64,000 nt of DNA, from contig NZ_FOHX01000004.1 of assembly GCF_900111685.1 (NCBI RefSeq), positions 186,001 through 250,000 of the forward strand, read 5' to 3'. A model generated the notes under the pieces. That model made no database searches, was not told the origin of the DNA, and saw only the letters and a list, made by a program, of their open reading frames with translations. Positions within the stretch are counted from its first letter, which is position 1, and each line of letters begins with the position of its first letter. Source of the DNA: Nonomuraea wenchangensis. Lineage in GTDB: Bacteria > Actinomycetota > Actinomycetes > Streptosporangiales > Streptosporangiaceae. Made by a program: the position numbers and the translations under genes. This document shows positions 49,511-56,971 of the stretch, one piece after another.

Positions 49511-50559
49511 ACAGCCCGGTGGAAGAGCGACTGCGGGCGGCCCTGGCGGAGGCGGGCGCGACCATCGACCCTGAGACGCTCCGGCCCCTGCCCGCGCCCG
49601 CCCGGCGGCGCACGTGGATGGACGCCCGGCTGCTGGTGGTGGGCGCTGCCGCGACGGCCGGCGTCGCGGCCACGGCCGTGGGACTGTCCCTGGGCTCGGG
49701 GGACGATCAGATCGCGGTCGCAGAGCAGGCGCGGATCGAGCCCGGTAAGGCCGATATGACCATCATCATGTGCTCGACCAGCGCTCTCGTGGTCAAGGAG
49801 CCTCGGTGCGGAGGCCGCGACGCCACCGCCGCGCAGGTGTCCGCGGTTGAGCGGGCTGTGCGAGGGCTGTCGCAGGTCGAGGCGGCGTACACAGTGGATC
49901 AGCAGCGCGCCTACGACGACTTCCGCGCTGATTTCGCGCACAACCTGCCGATGCTGGATGCGGTCAAGGCCGCCGACCTGCCGGTGTCGATCCGGTTGAC
50001 CCTGAAGCAGGGGGCGAACCATCGCGAGGTGGAGACATCCCTTCGCGCGCTGCCCGGGATCGGTGGGGTCACCGAAAACACTGCGACCGAGGAGGTGCTG
50101 GAGTCGCGTTCGGAGATGCTGGTCAACGTGTTCCTGTGCGGCAAGGGGTCACCGCTGCCGTCCTGCGGCGGGGAGCGCAAACCGGACGGGTCCATGGTCG
50201 TAAAGGAGGGCAAGGCGGCGACGAGCGCCCAGAAGAACGCCCTCAAGAAGCTGATCGACGGCATGCCCGAGGTGAAGTCGTACACGTTCGAGGACCAACA
50301 GGCGGCGTATGACAACTTCAAGCGCGCGTTCGTCTCGAACAAGACTTTGATGAAGAGCACCAAGGTGTCGGACATGCCGGAATCTTTCAGGGTGGTCCTC
50401 AAGCAGGGGAGCGACTGGGCCGCGCCGGTCGCCACGCTGAGACGCCAGCCCGGCGTGGCCAGCGTCTTCTACGTCCCCTGCCAGAAGGACACCATGCTCG
50501 CCCTCAGCCGTTACGGGGTGCACTCGCCGGAGGACAAGGTGTGCTCGCCCGGCAGCTGA
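49507..50559 (+). CDS. Membrane-anchored FtsX-type extracellular domain protein, possible sigma partner
   Basis: A 350-residue protein. The cytoplasmic N-terminus of about 40 residues (VEERLRAALAEAGATIDPE) is followed by one helix (LLVVGAAATAGVAATAVGLSLG), then two extracellular FtsX-like domains with the same motifs as the secreted homologue (ATYTVDQQRAYDDFRADFA-like and YTFEDQQAAYDNFKRAF, MPESFRVVLKQG). Translation is coupled to the ECF sigma factor. The layout is that of a membrane anti-sigma with an external sensor, but the N-terminal stretch has no recognisable anti-sigma domain, so that role is inferred. Confidence 0.78.
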   Translation: MNSPVEERLRAALAEAGATIDPETLRPLPAPARRRTWMDARLLVVGAAATAGVAATAVGLSLGSGDDQIAVAEQARIEPGKADMTIIMCSTSALVVKEPRCGGRDATAAQVSAVERAVRGLSQVEAAYTVDQQRAYDDFRADFAHNLPMLDAVKAADLPVSIRLTLKQGANHREVETSLRALPGIGGVTENTATEEVLESRSEMLVNVFLCGKGSPLPSCGGERKPDGSMVVKEGKAATSAQKNALKKLIDGMPEVKSYTFEDQQAAYDNFKRAFVSNKTLMKSTKVSDMPESFRVVLKQGSDWAAPVATLRRQPGVASVFYVPCQKDTMLALSRYGVHSPEDKVCSPGS

Positions 50560-50652
50560 TCACTCCCGCCCCCTGACTTTCGGCGCACCTGCCCACGTAA
50601 TGTGGGCAGGAAGGCCGGAACGACCTAGGCGTCAGGAGGCGAGCGCGAGCCC

Positions 50653-51492
50653 ATGGGAATGATCATGGCCGTGAGCTTCACCCGCTACGGGAGGCTCTAC
50701 TACCTCGACCCCGGAGGGCACAGCCCCAAAGTGGGCGACAAGGTGCTCGTACCTACCGATTCTGGCCCTGAGGTGGCGGAGTGCGTCTGGGCGCCCCAAT
50801 ACACCAGCGAGGACATCGACGGCCTGCCGGTCTGCGCCGGCCTGGCCGGCGAGGAGCACCTGACCCGCGACGAGACCAACAAGCGCCGCAGGGCCGAGGC
50901 GAGAAGCGTGTCCAAGCGCCTGATCAAGCGGCACACCCTGCCGATGAAAGTGGTCGGCATCGACTACCTCGACCAGGACAACGTCTACACCGTCTACTTC
51001 TCGGCCCCGCACCGCGTGGACTTCCGCGCGCTGGTCCGCGACCTGGCCCGCAACCTGCGCGCCCGGGTCGAGCTCCGCCAGATCGGCCCCAGAGACGAGG
51101 CCCGCCTCCAGGGCGGCATCGGCCCCTGCGGCCGCGACCTGTGCTGCGCCACGTTCCTGAAGGACTTCGAGCCGGTCTCCGTACGCATGGCCAAGGACCA
51201 GGACCTCCCGGTCAACCCGCTCCGCATCGCCGGCGCCTGTGGCCGTCTGATGTGCTGCCTCAAGTACGAGCACCCGCTCTACCAGGAGTTCCGCGCCTCC
51301 GCCCCGCGCGTCGGAACGAACGTGGAAACCCCGGAAGGCGCCGGCACGGTGGTGGGCCACAACGTGCCGTCCGACTCGGTGGTCGTCCGGCTGGCGGATG
51401 GAGGCCGGCGATGCTCCTGCTCGAAGGCCAGCGTCTGCTCGCCGCGCAAGCAGCACGACGCGATGTACGGCGACGGGCCCGCGTCCTCGTAG
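50653..51492 (+). CDS. PSP1-domain (RicT-type) protein
   Basis: A 279-residue PSP1-domain protein: VSFTRYGRLYYLDPG, then GDKVLVPTDSGPEVAECVWAP, and the cysteine-rich core RLQGGIGPCGRDLCCATFLKDF with GACGRLMCCLKYEHPLY. In Bacillus the homologue RicT (YaaT) acts with RicA and RicF as a Fe-S complex that affects RNase Y and sporulation; in actinomycetes the role is less clear. It follows the replication genes as is usual. ATG 50653, 50659 or 50665 could be the start. It ends 90 bases before tRNA-Thr. Confidence 0.9.
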   Translation: MGMIMAVSFTRYGRLYYLDPGGHSPKVGDKVLVPTDSGPEVAECVWAPQYTSEDIDGLPVCAGLAGEEHLTRDETNKRRRAEARSVSKRLIKRHTLPMKVVGIDYLDQDNVYTVYFSAPHRVDFRALVRDLARNLRARVELRQIGPRDEARLQGGIGPCGRDLCCATFLKDFEPVSVRMAKDQDLPVNPLRIAGACGRLMCCLKYEHPLYQEFRASAPRVGTNVETPEGAGTVVGHNVPSDSVVVRLADGGRRCSCSKASVCSPRKQHDAMYGDGPASS

Positions 51493-51581
51493 GGGGCGCG
51501 TGTTCTGTCCGGAGGCGCGTGGTTGTGGGGGGAGCGAGGACTGTCCGGGCTCCTGTAGACTTTTCACGCTGCATGGCACCC

Positions 51582-51655
51582 GCCGCCTTAGCTCAGTCGG
51601 CCAGAGCACTTCACTCGTAATGAAGGGGTCTGGGGTTCGAATCCCCAAGGCGGCT
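51582..51655 (+). tRNA. tRNA-Thr (anticodon CGT)
   Basis: The acceptor GCCGCCT pairs with AGGCGGC. The anticodon stem-loop is CTTCA-CTCGTAA-TGAAG, giving CGT. The T arm is TGGGGTTCGAATCCCCA. Discriminator T; CCA is not encoded. An integrase-bearing element begins just after its 3' end, so the 3' half is the probable attachment site. Confidence 0.95.
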
Positions 51656-51666
51656 CCCAGCTCAAA

Positions 51667-51698
51667 GGCCCCTCGCGATGATCGCGAGGGGCCTTTTG
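51667..51698 (+). terminator. Strong terminator after tRNA-Thr
   Basis: GGCCCCTCGCGAT (51667-51679) pairs with ATCGCGAGGGGCC (51681-51693), with the tip forming the loop, and is followed by TTTTG. TGCTAACA is then repeated (51698 and 51709), the second copy inside the small palindrome CTTGCTAACAGCAAG (51707-51721), which may be part of the attachment region. Confidence 0.85.
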
Positions 51699-51733
51699 CT
51701 AACACTCTTGCTAACAGCAAGTGGCGAGGACTT

Positions 51734-52702
51734 CTACGTGACTTCAAGTGAGCTGGGCTGATTAGCTCTGGCGGCTCGTTCGGGGGCGAGATCGCGGAGG
51801 GCTTGATCGAAATCTTCCCTGACGTCATCAAGCCTTCGGGCGTCCAGGCTGACGGTCTCTGTGTATCCCGCGTACGGCATGGCCGAAGGGTGAACGCCGT
51901 AGGGCAGCCCAAGTGCCGACCAGTTGCTTAAGACATGGCGCTCCACGGCACGGGCCTGCCGACCTGACATGAAGATCGTAGTGAGCAAGGTCCAGCCTGT
52001 GCTCTCGTGCAAGGCGATGCGTCTGCTGCCGACCTTGGCTATGCCAATCTTCGCAGCAGCCAGGGTCGGGTGAACCATGAGGTAAACCAGGGCGTCATCG
52101 TCTGCCTTGATCCCGAAAGCCCCACAGTTCAGACACGCGCCGGTACCGGCGTGCTTGATGTTGTCTAATGTCGGCTTGATCTCCGCCCGGCAGTTCTCGT
52201 TGAGACACCGTGCTCGCCATGGAGTTTTGACCTTCGAATACGGGACAAGGGGCTCAGCTCCTGCGAGCCTGAGCAGGTCCACAGCTTGTTCTGGTCCGAT
52301 CGGGCCGTTCCGCCTGCAAGTGTCGCAACACTTGGGCTGGCCCTGCTTGATCGCCTTTCGAACACTGCTCAACGTGGGGGACGTCGTACCGCCGCAGTTA
52401 CCGCAGGTCGATTCCCAAGGGACGCGGTTGCCTGGGTACGGCACCTTGGGCGTCAGCCCGCGTATTGCCATGACCGCCCGGGCTTCCTCCTCCGTCTTCT
52501 TCTCTGAGCCGCTACAGGGGCGGCAAGGACCCTGCTTGGACCCGGGCGAGCAGACATTCCCGTACTTCGGCTTACCGGGCTTCTTGCATGTGGCGCAGTA
52601 ACCAGGCCAGGGCTTGTCGGCTCCGGGGAACGGGACGGTGGGGATCCAACCCTTGGCGCGTATCCGCGCCTCAGCAACCTTCGGGTCCAGTGGTGCTGGC
52701 AT
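51734..52702 (-). CDS. Zinc-ribbon repeat protein with GIY-YIG-like C-terminal domain
   Basis: A 322-residue protein with ATG 52702 (GGAGA upstream); GTG 52756 is an alternative. Three repeats of about 55 residues each run R..G..P.VP(Y/F)....PW...C..C...........C..C (residues about 15-210), each likely to bind a zinc. The last third reads ALVYLMVHPTLAAAKIGIA, then RRIALHESTGW and ARAVERHVLSNW. That resembles GIY-YIG nuclease folds of the T5orf172 type, with Tyr, Lys-Ile-Gly, Arg and Glu in order. A DNA-binding nuclease used in element homing or in defence is plausible. It lies between the attachment site and the integrase, a usual place for cargo. Confidence 0.5.
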   Translation of the reverse strand: MPAPLDPKVAEARIRAKGWIPTVPFPGADKPWPGYCATCKKPGKPKYGNVCSPGSKQGPCRPCSGSEKKTEEEARAVMAIRGLTPKVPYPGNRVPWESTCGNCGGTTSPTLSSVRKAIKQGQPKCCDTCRRNGPIGPEQAVDLLRLAGAEPLVPYSKVKTPWRARCLNENCRAEIKPTLDNIKHAGTGACLNCGAFGIKADDDALVYLMVHPTLAAAKIGIAKVGSRRIALHESTGWTLLTTIFMSGRQARAVERHVLSNWSALGLPYGVHPSAMPYAGYTETVSLDARRLDDVREDFDQALRDLAPERAARANQPSSLEVT

Positions 52703-52772
52703 CGCAATGTCTCCGACGATCGTAGGGGAGTAGAGAATCGCATGAAGGACTGACACTTCGCGATCAATGCGC

Positions 52773-52806
52773 CTAGCCGTATGGCGTGATCACGCCATAC
52801 GGCTAG
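52773..52806. terminator. 34-base perfect palindrome after the integrase gene
   Basis: The 17-base arm CTAGCCGTATGGCGTGA and its exact complement meet with no spacer. It lies 20 bases past the integrase stop and about 70 bases before the zinc-ribbon gene start. It could terminate int transcripts, or serve as a binding site for a dimeric protein. Confidence 0.75.
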
Positions 52807-52825
52807 TCAGGAATGGTCACCCCGG

Positions 52826-54037
52826 CTACTCAATGGTCTTGGCGAAAATGTCAGCGGCGGCGGTCTCCGCTGACCGGATCACGTGGGCATAGACGCGCAG
52901 GGTGATCGCCGGGTCGGCGTGGCCGAGGCGGGCGGCGACGACGTGGACGGGGACGCCGGCCAGGAGCAGCAAGGTCGCGTGGACGTGGCGTAGGTCGTGC
53001 AGGCGGATCACCGGTAGTGGGTCGGTGGCGGTCTTGTTGCGGGCCTCGATGAGCTTGCGGGGCAGGCCGGTGACGGTGGTGGGGTAGATGGGGCCGCCCC
53101 ACGCCGTCGTGAACACGGTGTCGTCGGTGCCCTTCCAGGACTCGCCGGCGCGGGCCTTCTCGGCTTCCTGCGCCTTCTGGTGTTCGCTGAGGACGGTCAC
53201 TGTGGTGTCATCGATGCTCACCACGCGTGTCCTGCCGCTCTTCGTGGTGCCCTCGACGCGCTGGCCCTCGACCACGCCCACGGAACCCTTGATGGTGATG
53301 CGCTTGCCGTCGAGGTCGATGTCCCGCCAGCGGAGGTTGAGCAGTTCACCGCGACGGGCACCGGTGTACGAGGCCAGGTGGAAGAAGGCGTGGAGCCGGT
53401 GTGTACGGGCCAGGGTGAGGAACGTGCGGAGTTGGGCGGCGGTCCAAATCGTGCCGGGGCCGTCGAGGTCCGCTCTTGGACGCTTGGCCTTCTCTACCGG
53501 GGAACTGCTGATGAATTCGTGGACGAGTACGGCGTCGCGGAAGGCGCGGCGGAGGATCGCATGGGTGTGGGTGACTGTTGAGACCTTGAGCGGCTTGCCG
53601 TCCTTGCTGCCCTTGGCCAGAAGGTCGCGGTAGAGCTTGGTGATCGTGGACGGGCGTACCGCTTGCAGACGCATCTTGCCGATGTACGGCTTGACGTAGA
53701 GGCGGAGGCCGGTGCGGTAGTCCTCCAGGGTGCCGGGCTTGATCTCCATCGCGTGATCTTCTATCCACATGTCGAGGTAGTCCGAGACGGTGATCTCGTT
53801 GCGGTCTACGTACTCACCACGGCGGGCGTTGACACGAGCTTCGTCGCGGGCGGCCTTGGCGTCATCCTCGCTGGCGAAGCCGCCAACCCACTTGGGCTTG
53901 CTCTCCCCGGTTTCTGGGTCACGGACCCTGATCACGTACGACCAGGTGGTGCCGCGCTTCATGACGCCGTCGCGCAGCTTGGGCGCCTTCTTCTTACGCG
54001 GCTGCTCGTCCGGAGTGCCGACGAGGGTCTTGGTCAT
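52826..54037 (-). CDS. int: Tyrosine-type site-specific integrase
   Basis: A 403-residue tyrosine recombinase. The N-terminal AP2-like arm-binding domain is about residues 20-75, the SAM-like core-binding domain about 80-180 (VSDYLDMWIEDHAMEIKPGTLEDY), and the catalytic domain follows. The catalytic residues are the Arg in TGARRGELLNLRW, H-x-x-R in LHDLRHVHATLLL, the His in ARLGHADPAITLRVY and the final Tyr. It should integrate the element at the tRNA-Thr 3' end. Its ATG overlaps the xis stop. Confidence 0.95.
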   Translation of the reverse strand: MTKTLVGTPDEQPRKKKAPKLRDGVMKRGTTWSYVIRVRDPETGESKPKWVGGFASEDDAKAARDEARVNARRGEYVDRNEITVSDYLDMWIEDHAMEIKPGTLEDYRTGLRLYVKPYIGKMRLQAVRPSTITKLYRDLLAKGSKDGKPLKVSTVTHTHAILRRAFRDAVLVHEFISSSPVEKAKRPRADLDGPGTIWTAAQLRTFLTLARTHRLHAFFHLASYTGARRGELLNLRWRDIDLDGKRITIKGSVGVVEGQRVEGTTKSGRTRVVSIDDTTVTVLSEHQKAQEAEKARAGESWKGTDDTVFTTAWGGPIYPTTVTGLPRKLIEARNKTATDPLPVIRLHDLRHVHATLLLLAGVPVHVVAARLGHADPAITLRVYAHVIRSAETAAADIFAKTIE

Positions 54038-54219
54038 ACAGCGACCTCCTTCCTGGTCAGGTGGGTGATGTAGTCGGTGAGGGCAGCAACAGGGATGCGG
54101 CGGGAGCCGTCGATGCGGATGGAGGAGACCGCGCCCGTGGCGAGCAGTTGGTAGAGCTTGCTGCGGGAGATGGCTAGGGCTTCGGCGGCTTCTGGGACGG
54201 TGAGGAGGAGCCGGGTCAT
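54034..54219 (-). CDS. xis: Excisionase-type helix-turn-helix protein
   Basis: A 61-residue MerR-like winged protein: LLTVPEAAEALAISRSKLYQLL, then GAVSSIRIDGSRRIPVAALTDYI. This is the small excisionase/helix_turn_helix family that directs integrase toward excision. Both ends overlap neighbours by ATGA (rep before, int after), the standard pSAM2 order rep-xis-int. Confidence 0.92.
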   Translation of the reverse strand: MTRLLLTVPEAAEALAISRSKLYQLLATGAVSSIRIDGSRRIPVAALTDYITHLTRKEVAV

Positions 54220-55607
54220 GGGCGGCTCCCTGCGGAGTGCTGTGGCGTCGGCGATGGAGTGCCGGTGATGGCGGCTGCGAGGAGGGCGTCTCCGGCGGAG
54301 TGGCCTTTGCCGGCGTACTGCCATTCGCTGATGACGAGGACGGCGTCTTCGTCGAACAGGGGCAGGCGGCCGGTGGTGATGTCTTCGGCTCGTGCGTGGT
54401 GTTCGCGGTCGGCTCGGATGTCGCCGAGGGTGGTGGAGTAGTGGCGGGAGCGGGTGGAGAAGTGGCCGCGGAAGCCGAGCATGTGGGCCCAGTCGGCGAG
54501 GCGGAGGTCCGCTAGGTCTGGCTCTTTGCCGAGGTTTAGGCAGGTGGTGATGAGGCGGCGGGCGTGGGTGCGGAGGTTGTATGCCTCCAGGTTGTCCAGT
54601 GGGTTGATGCGGCGGTCGAGGGTGCCGACGCATTCGGCGGCTTTGGTGGCGTACTTGGCGATGTAGCCGGCTACGGCTTGGTCGGTGAGGTCGCCGTTCA
54701 TGGTGATGGGGCGGGTGTCGAGTTGGTCGCCCCAGCGCAGGATGCGTTCGGGCTGGTCGGCGTGGGCCGGGGCTTTGGCCGTTACTGCTCTTGCTGCGTG
54801 TTGGATGGCTTGGGTGAGTGCGTCGGCGGTCGCCCAGGGCGGGGGTGGGGCTTCGGGGCCGCTGGGGCCGTCGAGGCGGATGACGGCGTGGAAGTGAACG
54901 ACGCCGCGCCGTTGGTATTCGGCGACTTTGGCGAAGGAGAGGGTGAGGTGGTGGCGGAAGTCTTTGAGGAGGAGGCCGCCTTGTTTGGCGAGGTGGCGGC
55001 GTACGGAGTCGGCGAAGCGTTTCCATAGGAGTGGGGCCAGGGCGTTGAACAGGACGGTGCCGGTGTAGTCGTAGCAGTCGGGGCAGAGTGGTTCGCCGAG
55101 GCGGGGGTCGTCTTTGCTGTGGCGGGTTGTGCAGGACATGGTGCGGCCGTGTGGGCAGGTGGGTGCGTTGCGGCGGGGGTGGCAGGGCTGGGTCTTGCCG
55201 TTCTTCTTGTGGCGGGTGTGGACGGCTCCGAAGCTAGGTGCGGTGAGGGTGATGAACAGGGTCGGGTGGCTTGTGACGGTTTCGGGGACGCCTTTGCCGC
55301 CGACGAGGCCGGCGCGGATGAGGTGGTAGGTGTCGGCGCGGTAGGTCTCGGCGCAGGTGGGGCAGCGGGAGGCGCGGCGGGTCTTGCATGGGACGCGTAG
55401 GACGCCGTCGGGTTCGTGTTTGGTGGTGTAGCGGTGCAGGAGTTGGCCGGTCGCTTTGTCGTAGTGGTCGATCTTGCCGCGTAGGTGGATGGGCTGGCGG
55501 CAGTCGCCTGTGGCGCGGATTTGGGTTGCCCAGCGGTCGTAGTCGGGGTGGTTGAGGCGGGCGATCATGCCTGCTTTGGCGTGCGCGGTGGTGTGGGTTG
55601 TGGGCAA
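54216..55607 (-). CDS. repSA: Rolling-circle replication initiator (RepSA family)
   Basis: A 463-residue protein. A cysteine-rich N-terminal zinc region is visible (VPCKTRRASRCPTCAETYRAD and PTCPHGR...LCPDC). The HUH-type metal motif is VVHFHAVIRLDG, and the nicking-tyrosine region is AGYIAKYATKAAE. Such proteins start rolling-circle replication of the excised element. Its stop overlaps xis. The upstream start ATG 55607 has AGGAGA nearby. Confidence 0.9.
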   Translation of the reverse strand: MPTTHTTAHAKAGMIARLNHPDYDRWATQIRATGDCRQPIHLRGKIDHYDKATGQLLHRYTTKHEPDGVLRVPCKTRRASRCPTCAETYRADTYHLIRAGLVGGKGVPETVTSHPTLFITLTAPSFGAVHTRHKKNGKTQPCHPRRNAPTCPHGRTMSCTTRHSKDDPRLGEPLCPDCYDYTGTVLFNALAPLLWKRFADSVRRHLAKQGGLLLKDFRHHLTLSFAKVAEYQRRGVVHFHAVIRLDGPSGPEAPPPPWATADALTQAIQHAARAVTAKAPAHADQPERILRWGDQLDTRPITMNGDLTDQAVAGYIAKYATKAAECVGTLDRRINPLDNLEAYNLRTHARRLITTCLNLGKEPDLADLRLADWAHMLGFRGHFSTRSRHYSTTLGDIRADREHHARAEDITTGRLPLFDEDAVLVISEWQYAGKGHSAGDALLAAAITGTPSPTPQHSAGSRP

Positions 55608-55703
55608 GATGGTGTTCTCCTTTCGCTCGTTCGGGTGAGGGGATGGCCCTCGACCTGGCAGTCGTCTTGGCGGATGTGCGGCCAGGCCGGGGGCGCTGCG
55701 CTT

Positions 55704-55820
55704 TTAGGCGCCGTGGTTGTCGATGCCGGTGCCGTCGCAGTCGTGGCAGCGGGCGTTGTCGGGGTCGATTCCGGTGCCGTGGCAGGTGCAGCAGCGGTAG
55801 TGGATTACCTCCTCGGTCAT
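55704..55820 (-). CDS. Small zinc-knuckle protein of the element
   Basis: A 38-residue protein containing two CxxCxGTG units (RCCTCHGTGIDPDN and RCHDCDGTGIDN), like the zinc modules of DnaJ. Its ATG overlaps the stop of the preceding gene (ATGA). Small proteins of this kind are common before rep in these elements. Function unknown; RNA or protein binding is possible. Confidence 0.75.
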   Translation of the reverse strand: MTEEVIHYRCCTCHGTGIDPDNARCHDCDGTGIDNHGA

Positions 55821-55978
55821 GTGGGTGGCTTTCTGCTGGTGGTGAGGTAGATGCGCCAGTGGTGGGGGCGGGCGCGGTCCGGGTAGGCGCGGGAGACGCC
55901 TATGACGGTGAAGTGCAGGCGTAGGCGGAACAGGGCGTCGATGATCTCGGCTCGGGTGCCGTCGATGCGGATGCGCAT
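55817..55978 (-). CDS. Small conserved element protein
   Basis: A 53-residue protein beginning MRIRIDGTRAEIIDALFRL and continuing LHFTVIGVSRAYPDR, ending TTSRKPPT. The pattern of a short beta-alpha-beta unit recurs in pSAM2-like elements. ATGA overlap with the next gene supports translation. Function unknown. Confidence 0.7.
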   Translation of the reverse strand: MRIRIDGTRAEIIDALFRLRLHFTVIGVSRAYPDRARPHHWRIYLTTSRKPPT

Positions 55979-55993
55979 GAGCGGTGCTCCTGG

Positions 55994-56335
55994 TCAGGCG
56001 GTGGGTACGGGGTCGGGCTGGATGCAGCCGTGGTAGCTGCTTTCGGCTTCGTGGCGGGCGCGGGCGGCGGCCAGTACGGCAACGGCGCGGTACTCGATCG
56101 GGCCGAACATGCGTGAGGTGGCGTAGTGGCCGCGCGAGGCGCTCTCCTGGTTGATGTCCGAGCCGAGGACGGGGGCGATCTGGTCGATCTCGGCGCTCTG
56201 GGCGGCGTCGCTGTCTTGGTTGGGGAAGTAGTAGACGGTGATGTAGGGCGGGACGGGCAGGTCGGGGTGGGCTTCGAGGAAGGCGGCCAGGTCGAGCAGG
56301 CCGTTGATGACGGCGGTGCGGTCGTCGTACTTCAT
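55994..56335 (-). CDS. Conserved element protein of unknown function
   Basis: A 113-residue soluble protein: DDRTAVINGLLDLAAFLEAHPDLPVP, then YITVYYFPNQDSD and a C-terminal helix. GGAGA precedes the ATG. It resembles other element-borne proteins that have no assigned role. It lies in the transfer/replication operon. Confidence 0.75.
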   Translation of the reverse strand: MKYDDRTAVINGLLDLAAFLEAHPDLPVPPYITVYYFPNQDSDAAQSAEIDQIAPVLGSDINQESASRGHYATSRMFGPIEYRAVAVLAAARARHEAESSYHGCIQPDPVPTA

Positions 56336-56350
56336 GGGTGGGTTCTCCTC

Positions 56351-56956
56351 TCAGGCGGTGCGCAGGGTGCGCATTAGGTCGGTGGCGAGTTGACTTGAGA
56401 CGCCCAGGTGAGCGCGTAGGGCGTCATCGGTGATGGGCTTGCCGTGCTTGGCTTCGTGGTCGTCGGCTACGCGGCGGGCGTAGTCCACGAGTGCGGGCGC
56501 GAGGGCCTTGGTTGGCTCGTCCTCGGCTTGGGTTTGTTGCGGGACGAGTTCCGGGGTCTCTGCGGTGGGAGTGGGGTTGGCCGCGCGGCGTTCCAGCATG
56601 GAGATGGCGATGAGGAAGGCGGCGGCTGGGGTGGCGGCGGTGATCCAGCCCCAGATGGTTGGGTCGGCTTGGGCGAGGTTGGCGGCGAGCGATAGGGCGA
56701 TGCCGCCGGTCAGGACGAGGACGGGCCAGGTGATCGGGCCGCGCCGGGTTCGGCTGGTCTTCTTGTCGCGTTGGCGTTCGCGGGCGGCCATGACGCAGGT
56801 CAGGTCGATGCAGACGGCGACGGCCCAGGACATCCAGCCGGTTTGGCCGTGCTGGCTGGCGGTGTCGCGGATGTGGGTGAACGATCCGGCACCTGCGATG
56901 ACGGCCAGGACCATAACCGGGCCGGTGTCGAGCAGTCGGCAGGCGTAGCGTCGCAT
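56351..56956 (-). CDS. DUF2637/SpdB-like membrane protein
   Basis: A 201-residue protein with four membrane helices in the first 130 residues (VMVLAVIAGAGSFTHI, MSWAVAVCIDLTCVMAA, VLVLTGGIALSLAANLAQ, AAFLIAISMLERRAA) and a soluble end with a helix-turn-helix-like segment. This is the DUF2637 type found with Tra genes. Spd proteins help spread transferred DNA along the recipient mycelium. It follows the FtsK gene by 15 bases. Confidence 0.8.
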   Translation of the reverse strand: MRRYACRLLDTGPVMVLAVIAGAGSFTHIRDTASQHGQTGWMSWAVAVCIDLTCVMAARERQRDKKTSRTRRGPITWPVLVLTGGIALSLAANLAQADPTIWGWITAATPAAAFLIAISMLERRAANPTPTAETPELVPQQTQAEDEPTKALAPALVDYARRVADDHEAKHGKPITDDALRAHLGVSSQLATDLMRTLRTA

Positions 56957-56971
56957 CGTTCCTCCCTTCGT

